Shown one piece after another: positions 1-6,865 of a DNA stretch of 22,460 nt. The DNA comes from DASPXK01 sp035637315 (GTDB lineage: Bacteria; Chloroflexota; UBA6077; JACCZL01): positions 1 through 22,460 of the forward strand of contig DASPXK010000328.1 in assembly GCA_035637315.1 (NCBI GenBank). Reading direction: 5' to 3'. A program made the position numbers and the translations under genes. A model generated the notes under the pieces. The model did no database searches. It saw nothing but the letters and a program-made list of their open reading frames with translations, and was not told the DNA's origin. The first letter of the stretch is position 1; the number at the start of each line of letters is the position of its first letter.

Positions 1-21
1 GAATCGAACCGTCTGTCTCAT
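1..21 (-). CDS. possible 5' end of a gene running off the left edge
   Basis: On the minus strand an ATG at 21-19 opens a frame of seven codons (MRQTVRF) that leaves the window. A purine-rich Shine-Dalgarno-like stretch, GGAGAGGAGGG in minus-strand sense, lies about 10 nt upstream (plus positions 32-42). The start is about 155 nt downstream of the stop of the minus-strand alpha-hydroxy-acid oxidase, so it could be the next gene of the same transcription unit. Seven residues allow no functional call. The claim rests only on the start codon and ribosome binding site. Confidence 0.3.
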
Positions 22-175
22 GATGCCTGTACCCTCCTCTCCGTCGGGCGGCGTATGCGCCAACTGGTGGATCAGTGATGCTGCGGTTGGTTGCATGATC
101 CTGGCCACGCTGGTGCGCGACAGTCACCTCCGCTGGCCTGGTCGATTACCAGTCGCAGGCCTCCAGCACGGCAGG

Positions 176-1345
176 CTACGGCCTCGGCATTGGCGCCCAC
201 TCGTAGTCGTTCCAGTCGGAGACGCCGAGCCGGGTGGGGGTGGTCGGGCGGACGTAGGACGGACCCAGCTCGCTCACGCTGGTGGCGCCGAGGAGCTGGA
301 GCGTCTCGCGGATCTCGTGGTCGAGCAGCTCGAGCGCCCGATCGAGGCCAGCCTCGCCGCCCGCCGCCAGCGCCCAGACCTGCAGTTTCCCAAGCAGCAC
401 CGCCCGCGCCCCGAGCGCGAGCGCCTTGACCACGTCAGTCCCGCGCAGGAAACCGCCGTCGACGATGATCTCGGCCCGGCCGTCGACGGCGGCCACGATC
501 TCCGGCAGCACCTCCAACGTCGCGGGCAGGTGGTCCAGCTCGCGACCACCATGGTTCGAGACGTAGACCACCGCGGCCCCGTGCTCGATCGCCGTGAGGG
601 CGTCGTCAGTGGTGGTGACACCCTTCAGCATGAGCGGCAGGTGGGTGTTGGCGCGCAGCCAGTCGAAGTCGTCCCAGCTGAAGCGGACCTGGTGCTCGAG
701 ACCAGGCCCCGCCCCAGGGGGCAGGTTCGGGTGGAGGGTCCCGGCCCGTCCCTGGTAGCGGTTGTGCAGGTCACGGTCGCGGTTGGCGCCGCCGACCGAG
801 TCGGCCGTCACGCAGAGCGCCAGGTAGTTGGCCGCCTCAGCCTTCTGGACCACGTCGCGCAGCCAGGCGCGGTCGCCGCGGATGTAGAGCTGTAGGACCA
901 GCCGCCCGGGCGCGACGGCACCCACCTCGGCCAGGTCAGGCCAGGAGAGGATCCCGTAGCAGAAGATCGTGCCCCGCCGAGCGGCGACCCGGGCCGGGCC
1001 GACGGCGCCGTTCTCAGAGAAGAGCATGATCGAGCCGATCGGCGCCAGCAAGACCGGCGAGTCGAGCTGCTGGCCGAGGAAGGAGGTCCGGATATCGGGC
1101 GCGGCGATCCCCTGCAACAGGCGCGGCCGAAAGGCGATCGTCTCCATCGCCAGCCGATTCCGCCGCAATGTCGTCTCCGACTCGACGCCGCCCGAGGCGT
1201 GATCCCAGCGGCCGGGCGGCAGGCGGATCCGCGCCGCGCGGATGATCTCCGGAATGGTCGCGAAGCCCAGGTCGTCCTTTTCGGTCCTCAACTCTCCCTC
1301 GCTGCCACCAGGCTCGCCCCCGACGAGGCGTAGTCGGACGAGCAT
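176..1345 (-). CDS. FMN-dependent alpha-hydroxy-acid oxidizing protein (glycolate/lactate/mandelate oxidase family)
   Basis: Predicted cytosolic flavoenzyme that oxidises an L-2-hydroxy acid to the 2-oxo acid (FMN_dh TIM barrel, PF01070). With the ATG at 1345 it has 389 residues, normal for the family. The N-terminal ATIPEII/LPPGRWDHASGG region precedes the barrel. Visible active-site elements are LQLY (Tyr about 154), LKGV (Lys about 241) and SNHGGRELD (catalytic His about 265, Arg about 268). VDGGFLRGTDVVKALALGA then forms the FMN-phosphate site. An upstream in-frame start at 1621 would overlap the divergent lipoprotein gene and adds only low-complexity sequence, so it was rejected. Two deviations stand out: His replaces the usual Tyr in the WDYxSGG-type motif, and Glu replaces the usual Gln after HGGR. 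The substrate cannot be told. A 2-oxo-acid product would suit the E1/E2 genes nearby. The family call is secure; the specificity is unknown. Confidence 0.9.
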   Translation of the reverse strand: MLVRLRLVGGEPGGSEGELRTEKDDLGFATIPEIIRAARIRLPPGRWDHASGGVESETTLRRNRLAMETIAFRPRLLQGIAAPDIRTSFLGQQLDSPVLLAPIGSIMLFSENGAVGPARVAARRGTIFCYGILSWPDLAEVGAVAPGRLVLQLYIRGDRAWLRDVVQKAEAANYLALCVTADSVGGANRDRDLHNRYQGRAGTLHPNLPPGAGPGLEHQVRFSWDDFDWLRANTHLPLMLKGVTTTDDALTAIEHGAAVVYVSNHGGRELDHLPATLEVLPEIVAAVDGRAEIIVDGGFLRGTDVVKALALGARAVLLGKLQVWALAAGGEAGLDRALELLDHEIRETLQLLGATSVSELGPSYVRPTTPTRLGVSDWNDYEWAPMPRP

Positions 1346-1365
1346 ACCCCGTAGGCCCCACAGCG

Positions 1366-1391
1366 GCCACGTACGCTCGGAAAGACGTGGC
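1366..1391. promoter_or_regulatory. inverted repeat in the divergent intergenic region, possible operator
   Basis: GCCACGT (1366-1372) and ACGTGGC (1385-1391) are perfect 7-bp inverted arms separated by 12 nt, so their centres lie about two helical turns apart. The repeat sits between the start of the oxidase gene (1345, minus) and the -35 box of the lipoprotein promoter (1402). A dimeric regulator there could act on both genes. This is inference from position and symmetry. No regulator gene is present in the window. Confidence 0.35.
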
Positions 1392-1401
1392 TCCGCCTGG
1401 T

Positions 1402-1430
1402 TTGACAGGAACTCAGCGGCGAGCGATACT
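1402..1430 (+). promoter_or_regulatory. sigma70-type promoter of the ABC lipoprotein gene
   Basis: A perfect -35 box TTGACA (1402-1407) and a -10 box GATACT (1425-1430) are separated by exactly 17 nt. Transcription would begin near 1437, leaving a leader of about 14 nt before the ATG at 1451. AGGGGG, 6 nt before that ATG, serves as ribosome binding site. The match to the housekeeping consensus is unusually good for this GC-rich window. Confidence 0.7.
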
Positions 1431-1450
1431 CGCAGCCTAGGGGGACCGGC

Positions 1451-2452
1451 ATGAACCGTCGCAGCCGTCGTCAATTCCTGCAGGGCAGCCCGGGCCTCGC
1501 CGGCCTCAGCCTGCTCGCGGGCTGTGGCGTGCTTCCGCCGGCTGCGCCTCCGGCGGTGAGACTCCGACGGATCGGTTACCTCCGGTTCGACTCCCCAACG
1601 ACCCAGCCGGGAAGCGCCCACGAAGCATTCATGCAGGGACTGCGGGAGCTAGGCTACGTCGAGGGAGTCGATCACCGTCGAGCAGCGATTCGCGGACAGC
1701 AAGCCCGAGCGACTGCCGGAGCTCGCGGCCGAACTGATCGGGCTCGGGGTGGAGCTCATCGTCACTATCGGACCCAGGCCGCCAGGCAGGTGACGAGCAC
1801 GCTCCCGCTCGTGTCGCCAACGCTGGGTGATCCGGTCGCGACCGGGCTCGTTGCCAGCCTAGCCCGACCCGGGGGCAACGTGACCGGCCTCTCGCTGCTT
1901 TGGCCACAGCTCTCCGGGAAGCGGCTGGAACTGCTCAGCGAGACCGTCCCTGGCGCCTCCCGGATGGCCGTGCTCTGGAGACCGGCGAACGAGCCCAGCG
2001 GGCTCCAATTCCAGGAGACGCAGGAAGCGGCCCGGAAACTCGGGATGCAGGTGCAGTCTCTAGAAGTTCACGACCTCGCGAAGCTCGGAGGCCTCGTGGA
2101 AGCTGCCAGTGCCGCGCGTGCGGACGCGCTGATAATCTTCGCCGACCCACTGATTTTTGCGCACGAACCGCTGATCGTGGATCTCGCGGCCAGGAGCCGG
2201 CTCCCGTCGCTACACGGGCGCAGAGAGTCCGTTGTTGCCGATGGTCTGATGGCCTACGGGCCGAACTATCCGGCCCAGTTCCGGCGCGCCGCCACCTACG
2301 TGGACAAGATCCTCAAGGGGGATAGGCCGGCCGACCTGCCAATCGAGCAGCCCACGCAGTTCGACTTCCCGATCAACCTCAAGACCGCGCAGGCGCTCGG
2401 ACTGACCGTCCCCCAGTCGCTCCTGCTGCAGGCGACCGAGGTCATTCAGTAG
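1451..2452 (+). CDS. ABC-transporter substrate-binding lipoprotein (ABC_sub_bind/TrpX-like family) with an internal out-of-frame segment
   Basis: Extracytoplasmic solute-binding protein of the ABC_sub_bind family (PF04392), 333 codons. The N-terminus carries a Tat-like SRRQFLQG motif and a lipobox LLAGC (Cys25), so it is probably a Tat-exported lipoprotein. Family signatures are LRELGYVEG (about residue 65), ARPGGNVTGLSLL, SGKRLELL, YGPNY and the C-terminal INLKTAQALGLTVPQSLL. Residues about 72-107 do not fit the family. Reading 1665-1769 in the next frame restores it: SITVEQRFADSKPERLPEL, then ELIVTIG, after which the original frame resumes at TQAARQV. Two compensating indels, near 1664 and 1770, therefore leave the ORF open but scramble about 35 residues. 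This may be sequencing error or a damaged gene. The ligand is unknown, and no permease or ATPase is nearby. Confidence 0.8.
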   Translation: MNRRSRRQFLQGSPGLAGLSLLAGCGVLPPAAPPAVRLRRIGYLRFDSPTTQPGSAHEAFMQGLRELGYVEGVDHRRAAIRGQQARATAGARGRTDRARGGAHRHYRTQAARQVTSTLPLVSPTLGDPVATGLVASLARPGGNVTGLSLLWPQLSGKRLELLSETVPGASRMAVLWRPANEPSGLQFQETQEAARKLGMQVQSLEVHDLAKLGGLVEAASAARADALIIFADPLIFAHEPLIVDLAARSRLPSLHGRRESVVADGLMAYGPNYPAQFRRAATYVDKILKGDRPADLPIEQPTQFDFPINLKTAQALGLTVPQSLLLQATEVIQ

Positions 2453-2582
2453 TCGAGGAGGCAGAACACTGGGCGTGCGACCCAGCCCCTGATGCCTCCG
2501 CGGCCCGCTACCCTGGGCGCGTGCCCCAGACGAACAGATGCGTCTGGCCACCGAGGAACCAACCTGCGTCTCGGAGAATGAA

Positions 2583-2616
2583 GAAACGCGCCCTTGCCGG
2601 GCGCGCTTCAATCTTT
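2583..2616. terminator. bidirectional rho-independent terminator
   Basis: The stem GAA-A-CGCGCCC (2583-2593) pairs with GGGCGCG-C-TTC (2599-2609) around the loop TTGCC, with one mismatch. On the plus strand it is followed by AATCTTT; in the minus direction a pyrimidine-rich TTTCTTC run follows. It lies between the converging lipoprotein gene (stop 2452) and the small minus-strand gene (stop 2648), so it can serve both. Confidence 0.7.
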
Positions 2617-2647
2617 AGCTGTTCGCTACGAGTGTGCCGTCTATTCC

Positions 2648-2818
2648 CTAGGATCGACGGATGTAGCGGCGGGCCTCATCGATCCGGCGTGACGCTTTCC
2701 GTAGCTCCTCGATCGTTTCCTTGATTCGACGCTCCTGCGCGGGGGACACGGCAACATACGTACCCGTCTGCGCTTCACGGACTACCGACTCCCTCTGGCT
2801 CGTGTTCTTCTCCGCCAT
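2648..2818 (-). CDS. small basic/acidic helical protein, 56 aa, unknown function
   Basis: A 56-residue protein beginning MAEKNTSQRESVV. The C-terminal half is rich in Glu, Arg and Lys with heptad-like spacing (ERRIKETIEELRKASRRIDE) and should form one amphipathic helix. There is no signal peptide or membrane segment. The ATG at 2818 was chosen because AGAGGTGG lies 4 nt upstream, a strong ribosome binding site. The start lies inside the 3' end of the two-TM gene in a different frame (44-nt overlap), so translational coupling and joint function are likely. The family was not recognised. Small size lowers certainty that it is real, but the ribosome binding site and the following terminator support it. 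Confidence 0.55.
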   Translation of the reverse strand: MAEKNTSQRESVVREAQTGTYVAVSPAQERRIKETIEELRKASRRIDEARRYIRRS

Positions 2819-3251
2819 CGTCCACCTCTTCACCACCGACGCGTTGTTCCGCCGTTTGTAACTCAATCAGCAGTTGCTCGGCCCGCTCAATAACCGCCTT
2901 TGCCGCGGCCAGTTCTTCATCGCTCCATCGCTCTGTTTCGATCTTGTCGTCGATTGCCTGCTCAGCTCGCTGGGTAGCTTGCTGAGCAATGCGCTCACCA
3001 CTGGCGGCACCGAAATAGTAACCTACGACCGCCCCGAGCGTGGGGCCAAGCAGAGCCATGATGGCTTGGGCATGCTGAATGCCCTCTTGCGTGCCGCTCG
3101 CTAGCGGCGCCGCCAGGAGAACACCCGTGTAGACCACGATGACGACGGCCAACAGGCTCGTCAGCATCTCGCGTAACGTCGGCCACCAGAGTGAGCGCGT
3201 TGGTGCTAGGCCTTGCGACCGGGCTCGCTGAGGATGTGGTGTATTCTCCAA
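2775..3251 (-). CDS. small two-TM membrane protein with charged C-terminal helix, unknown function
   Basis: A 158-residue protein. A short basic N-terminus (PHPQRARSQ) precedes two hydrophobic segments at about residues 31-50 (SLLAVVIVVYTGVLLAAPLA) and 65-82 (IMALLGPTLGAVVGYYFG). A long Gln/Glu/Ala/Lys-rich coiled-coil-like helix follows at about 85-140, ending in an acidic tail. The start is a TTG at 3251, preceded by GAGGGG with an 8-nt spacer. An ATG at 3167 is possible, but it lacks a ribosome binding site and would start inside the first TM segment. The layout recalls small holin-like or scaffold membrane proteins, but no family was recognised. It overlaps the 56-aa gene downstream and is separated from the E2 stop by about 220 nt. 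Confidence 0.65.
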   Translation of the reverse strand: MENTPHPQRARSQGLAPTRSLWWPTLREMLTSLLAVVIVVYTGVLLAAPLASGTQEGIQHAQAIMALLGPTLGAVVGYYFGAASGERIAQQATQRAEQAIDDKIETERWSDEELAAAKAVIERAEQLLIELQTAEQRVGGEEVDDGGEEHEPEGVGSP

Positions 3252-3474
3252 CTCACGGACCCCTCGACGTGAGAAATGGACCCGGCTGGCAGCATGCTCA
3301 GTCTAGCACTGTCCTCGGTGTCCCTCGTAGTTCCGACAATCGGCGTTGTCCCGACGATCAGTTTCTTCTCCGACACCACGGCCACGCAAAGGCCATGGCC
3401 GCGAGGGTCTGTCACCCACGTTGGGCAACCAGCTCGAGCTGGAAAGCTTCTCCTGCTGACAGTGTGTGAGCCGC

Positions 3475-4731
3475 TCACCGCAGGCGAACTAACAGGTTGA
3501 GCGGACGCTCGAGCACCGAGCGCAGCGCGCTCAGGAATTGACCAGCGCCCTCGCCGTCGAGCACGCGATGGTCGAAGGTGAACGAGACACCCATGCAGTG
3601 GCGGGGCACGATCTCCCCGTTTATCACGCGAGGCTGCTGCTCGATCCGGCCAACGCCGAGGATGGCGACCTCCGGGTAGTTCAGGATCGGGGTCGCGAAC
3701 AGGGCTCCGCCCTCGAGCCCGCCGAAGCTGGTGATCGTGAAGGTGCCGCCAGAGAGGTCCTCGGGCGTGCTCTTACGGGCCCGCGCGGCATCGACAAGCC
3801 GGCCGATCTCGCGAGCTATCTCCAAGACGGAGAGCTGGTCGGCGCGTTTCACGACCGGCACCAGCAGCCCACCCGGGACCGCGGTGGCGATCCCGATGTT
3901 GTACGTGCGCTTCAGGACGATCGCGCCGTCCACCTCGTCCAGCACGGCGTTCGTGTGCGGCACAGCGCGCAGGGCTTCGACCGCCGCCTTGACAATGAAC
4001 GGCAGGTAGGTCAACTTTACGCCCTCGGCCTGCGCGAGCGGGGCGAGCCGCTCTCGCGCCTCGACCAGGTCAGTCACGTCGAAGACGTCGACCGCCGTCA
4101 CCTGCGGAGCGTGGCGCACCGCCTCGAGCATGTGGTCGGCGATCCGCTTGCGGAGACCCTCGAGCGGGATGCGCTCCTCGGTTGGCGCCACGGCCGATAG
4201 GGGCGCACGCGGGGCGGCCGGCGATCTACTGGCCGCGTAGACCTCGACGTCCGCGGCTCGAATCCGTCCCTGCGGTCCACCGCCCGGCACGTCCTCGAGT
4301 CGAACGCCCAGCTCTTTCGCGAGCTTACGGACGAACGGCGCTGCCAACACGCGCCGTTCCGTCGTGGATGTCGGCGTTTCGCTGGTCGCTTGCGGCTCGC
4401 GACTGGAGCTGGCTGGCGGGGCGCCGACGATTCCGACCCAGTCCTCGGCCCGACTGGCCGGTCCCGCCTGGCCCGACTTGATGACCTCCAGCACCACCAG
4501 CACCTCGCCGACCATGGCCGTCGTGCCGGCCTGAACGCGGGTCTCGAGCACCCGGCCTTCGACGGGCGAGGTCAACTCCACGGCCGCCTTAGCAGACTCG
4601 ACCTGGCAGAGCGGATCAAAGGCGCGGACTTGGTCGCCGGGCCGAACGTTCCACTCCAGCAGCTCGGCTTCGTGGATGCCCTCCCCCAGGTCCGGCAGCC
4701 GGAACTCAAATCGATGCCCTGGCGAGTCCAC
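3475..4731 (-). CDS. 2-oxo-acid dehydrogenase complex E2 (dihydrolipoamide acyltransferase)
   Basis: Core acyltransferase of a pyruvate or branched-chain 2-oxo-acid dehydrogenase complex; it moves the acyl group from lipoyl-lysine to CoA. It has 418 residues. An N-terminal lipoyl domain (about 8-83) carries the lipoylated lysine in VESAKAAVE (Lys48). A Pro/Ser/Thr linker follows, then a peripheral-subunit-binding domain (about 128-165, APFVRKLAKELGV and GPQGRIRAADV). The catalytic domain (about 185-418) has the motif FDHRVLDGEGAG, with His388 and Asp392. The GTG at 4731 is preferred because GGAGG lies 7 nt upstream. A second GTG at 4737 overlaps the E1-beta stop as GTGA but leaves no spacing for that site. 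It is the last gene of the E1-alpha/E1-beta/E2 unit. There is only one lipoyl domain. Confidence 0.95.
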   Translation of the reverse strand: MDSPGHRFEFRLPDLGEGIHEAELLEWNVRPGDQVRAFDPLCQVESAKAAVELTSPVEGRVLETRVQAGTTAMVGEVLVVLEVIKSGQAGPASRAEDWVGIVGAPPASSSREPQATSETPTSTTERRVLAAPFVRKLAKELGVRLEDVPGGGPQGRIRAADVEVYAASRSPAAPRAPLSAVAPTEERIPLEGLRKRIADHMLEAVRHAPQVTAVDVFDVTDLVEARERLAPLAQAEGVKLTYLPFIVKAAVEALRAVPHTNAVLDEVDGAIVLKRTYNIGIATAVPGGLLVPVVKRADQLSVLEIAREIGRLVDAARARKSTPEDLSGGTFTITSFGGLEGGALFATPILNYPEVAILGVGRIEQQPRVINGEIVPRHCMGVSFTFDHRVLDGEGAGQFLSALRSVLERPLNLLVRLR

Positions 4732-4733
4732 GC

Positions 4734-5720
4734 TCACTCCTCCACGACCTGGCGCAGGGCCGCCGCCACTCGGGCCACGCTTGGCAGGTAGGCGTCCTCC
4801 AGCAATTGAGGCGGGTAGACTAGGTCGAATCCGGTCACGCGCCGAGGCGGACTGCGCAGGGCGTAGAAGCAGCACTCGACCAGGCTGGCGATGACCTCGG
4901 CCCCGGCCCCGCCACTTCGCGGCGCCTCGTGGACGACGACCAGCCTCCCAGTCTTCTCCACGGATTCGCTGATTGTGGCCGTGTCCGGCGGCGAGATCGT
5001 CCGCAGGTCGATCACCTCGGCCGCGATCCCCTCGGCCGCGACGGACTCGGCCGCCTCGAGGGCCAGGGGGACCATCGCTCCCCAGGCCACCAGCGTCACG
5101 TCGGCGCCGGCGCGGCACAGCCGGGACGGTCCGAGCGGTATCGAGCGCAGTTCTGGTGGCAGCGCCTCACGTGCCGAACGGTACAGTCGGATTGGCTCCA
5201 TGAAGACGACCGGATCCGGGTCCTCGATCGCCGCCAGCAGCAGCCCGGCGGCGTCCGCGGGCGTACTCGGTACGACCACCTTGAGGCCGGGACTGCAGAG
5301 CAGCAGCGCTTCGAGGCTGTCAGAGTGATGCTCCGGGGTGCGCACCCCGCCCCCGTACGGGGTGCGGACGACCATCGGCGCGGCGACCTGACCCCAGGTG
5401 CGGGCTCGGATCTGGGCCGCCTGGGCAATGAGCTGGTCGAGGGCCTTGTAGAGGAAGCCCATGAACTGGATCTCGGCCACCGGTCGCAGCCCGGCTAGCG
5501 CCATGCCAAAGGCGGTCCCGACGATGGCCGATTCGGCCAGCGGCGTGTCGATGACCCGCTCGGCGCCATAGCGCGCCAGAAGACCGTCGGTGACGCGGAA
5601 AACGCCGCCCACCTGGCCGACGTCCTCGCCCATGACCACCACGCCAGGATCGTGCTCGAGTGCCTGGGCGAGAGCGCGATTTATCGCCTCGGCCATCACA
5701 AGCCCTGCTGACGCGCTCAT
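4734..5720 (-). CDS. 2-oxo-acid dehydrogenase E1 component, beta subunit
   Basis: Beta subunit of the thiamine-diphosphate-dependent E1, which decarboxylates the 2-oxo acid and reductively acylates lipoyl-E2. It has 328 residues, the usual length. Family features in order are VVMGEDVGQVGGVFRVTDGL (about 28-47), IDTPLAESAIVGTAFGMA, RTPYGGGVRTPEHHSDSLEA (about 117-136) and the C-terminal transketolase domain with VVHEAPRSGGAGAE. The ATG at 5720 overlaps the E1-alpha stop as ATGA, a sign of translational coupling. It pairs with the upstream alpha subunit and the downstream E2. Whether pyruvate or branched-chain oxo acids are the substrate is not decided by these residues; closeness to Gram-positive PDH E1-beta is an impression. 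Confidence 0.95.
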   Translation of the reverse strand: MSASAGLVMAEAINRALAQALEHDPGVVVMGEDVGQVGGVFRVTDGLLARYGAERVIDTPLAESAIVGTAFGMALAGLRPVAEIQFMGFLYKALDQLIAQAAQIRARTWGQVAAPMVVRTPYGGGVRTPEHHSDSLEALLLCSPGLKVVVPSTPADAAGLLLAAIEDPDPVVFMEPIRLYRSAREALPPELRSIPLGPSRLCRAGADVTLVAWGAMVPLALEAAESVAAEGIAAEVIDLRTISPPDTATISESVEKTGRLVVVHEAPRSGGAGAEVIASLVECCFYALRSPPRRVTGFDLVYPPQLLEDAYLPSVARVAAALRQVVEE

Positions 5721-6835
5721 GTGTCTGTGAGCAGCTCGTCGCGCTGGGCGAGGAGCTGTCGTGTGGGCGTAGCGAGCGTCGTTTCAAACAGGCGCTCGGC
5801 GGGCGGCATGGGCGTCTGCTCGGCTCGCTGCATGGCCTCGTCGACGCGGGCCAGAGCCTCCTGGCGGGCACCCGTCTCAGCCGTGTCGTCCCAGAGTCCG
5901 CGATCTTCGAGAAAGCGGCGCATCCGAATCAGCGGGTCGAGGGCTCGCCACGCATTCAGCTCGTCAGGCGGAACGTACCGATTCGGATCGTCCGCGGTCG
6001 TGTGGGCGCCGAGACGATACGTGAGCCCCTCGATCAAGGTCGGTCCCTGGCCAGACCGCGCGCGATCGAGCGCCCAGCGGGTGACGGTGTAAACCGCGAG
6101 GGGATCATTGCCGTCGACGAGAACGCCCGGAATCCCATGCGCCATCGCCTTTTCCGCCAGGCTGGCGCTCGCGGTCTGCTCGGTCCAGTGGCGGCTGATT
6201 GCCCAATGGTTGTTCTGGATCAAGACGACCGCCTGCGCGCAGAAGACGCCACCGAAATTCAAGGCTTCGTGAAAGTCACCCTCCGAGGTCGCGCCATCGC
6301 CGATCACCGCCACGGCCACGGCCGCTCGCTTCTGCAGCCGGAACGCCATGCCGGCCCCGACCGCGTGGAGGGTCTGATCCCCAATGCAGATCTGTTGTGG
6401 GTAGACGCCGGTCCGCTTTGGATCGGCGAGCCAGTAGAGCCCGCGGTAGTAGTTGAGCAGATCGCCCAGGTCGAGCCCGCGCATGCAGAGCGTGACGACC
6501 TCCCGATACGAGGGAAAGATCCAGTCCTCGGCTTCCATCGCCAGACCAAGCCCGACCTGGATCGCTTCCTGGCCGCGGGTCGGCCCCCACACGCCGATCC
6601 GCCCCTGGCGCTGCAGCTGCAGGGCGCGCTGGTCCAGGTGCTGGCCGAAGACCATCCATCGGTACAGCTCCTGAAGCTGCTCCTCGGACAGCTTCGGGAG
6701 AGGACCACACACGGTCCCGTCGGGTGCGAGGACGCGGAATGGCTCGAGCGGCTGAGCCAGGCTGGCCAGGCTGGCCGAGAAGGCCTCCGCTCCGGGAAAG
6801 TGATCTGCGTGGCGCGGCCGGCTGTGGAGTTTCAT
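5717..6835 (-). CDS. 2-oxo-acid dehydrogenase E1 component, alpha subunit (PdhA-like)
   Basis: Alpha subunit of heterotetrameric E1, which binds ThDP-Mg. It has 372 residues with a roughly 30-residue N-terminal extension like that of Bacillus-type PdhA. The core begins FRVLAPDG (about 33). Visible motifs are RQGRIGVWGPTRGQEA (about 76-91), the ThDP motif that starts GDGATSEGDFHEALNF (about 169) and ends in QNN (about 197-199), IPGVLVDGNDPLAVY, and the phosphorylation-loop equivalent HTTADDPNRY (about 278-287). The order and wording resemble PDH E1-alpha more than BCKDH, but substrate is inferred. The ATG at 6835 follows the stop of the amidohydrolase by 30 nt, with only a weak ribosome binding site, so it is probably co-transcribed with it. 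It overlaps E1-beta by 4 nt. Confidence 0.93.
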   Translation of the reverse strand: MKLHSRPRHADHFPGAEAFSASLASLAQPLEPFRVLAPDGTVCGPLPKLSEEQLQELYRWMVFGQHLDQRALQLQRQGRIGVWGPTRGQEAIQVGLGLAMEAEDWIFPSYREVVTLCMRGLDLGDLLNYYRGLYWLADPKRTGVYPQQICIGDQTLHAVGAGMAFRLQKRAAVAVAVIGDGATSEGDFHEALNFGGVFCAQAVVLIQNNHWAISRHWTEQTASASLAEKAMAHGIPGVLVDGNDPLAVYTVTRWALDRARSGQGPTLIEGLTYRLGAHTTADDPNRYVPPDELNAWRALDPLIRMRRFLEDRGLWDDTAETGARQEALARVDEAMQRAEQTPMPPAERLFETTLATPTRQLLAQRDELLTDT

Positions 6836-6865
6836 GCGAGAAACAATGTGGGTGGCGAGCGACGA

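Noticed and set aside
1346..1621. N-terminal extension of the alpha-hydroxy-acid oxidase up to 1621
   Set aside because: It would overlap the divergent lipoprotein gene and its strong promoter. The extra residues are Arg/Ala-rich and not part of the family.
3206..3478. 90-codon minus-strand frame with an IVGTTPIVGTT repeat between E2 and the two-TM gene
   Set aside because: It overlaps the two-TM gene, has no good ribosome binding site and no known family. The repeat comes from a short imperfect DNA duplication.
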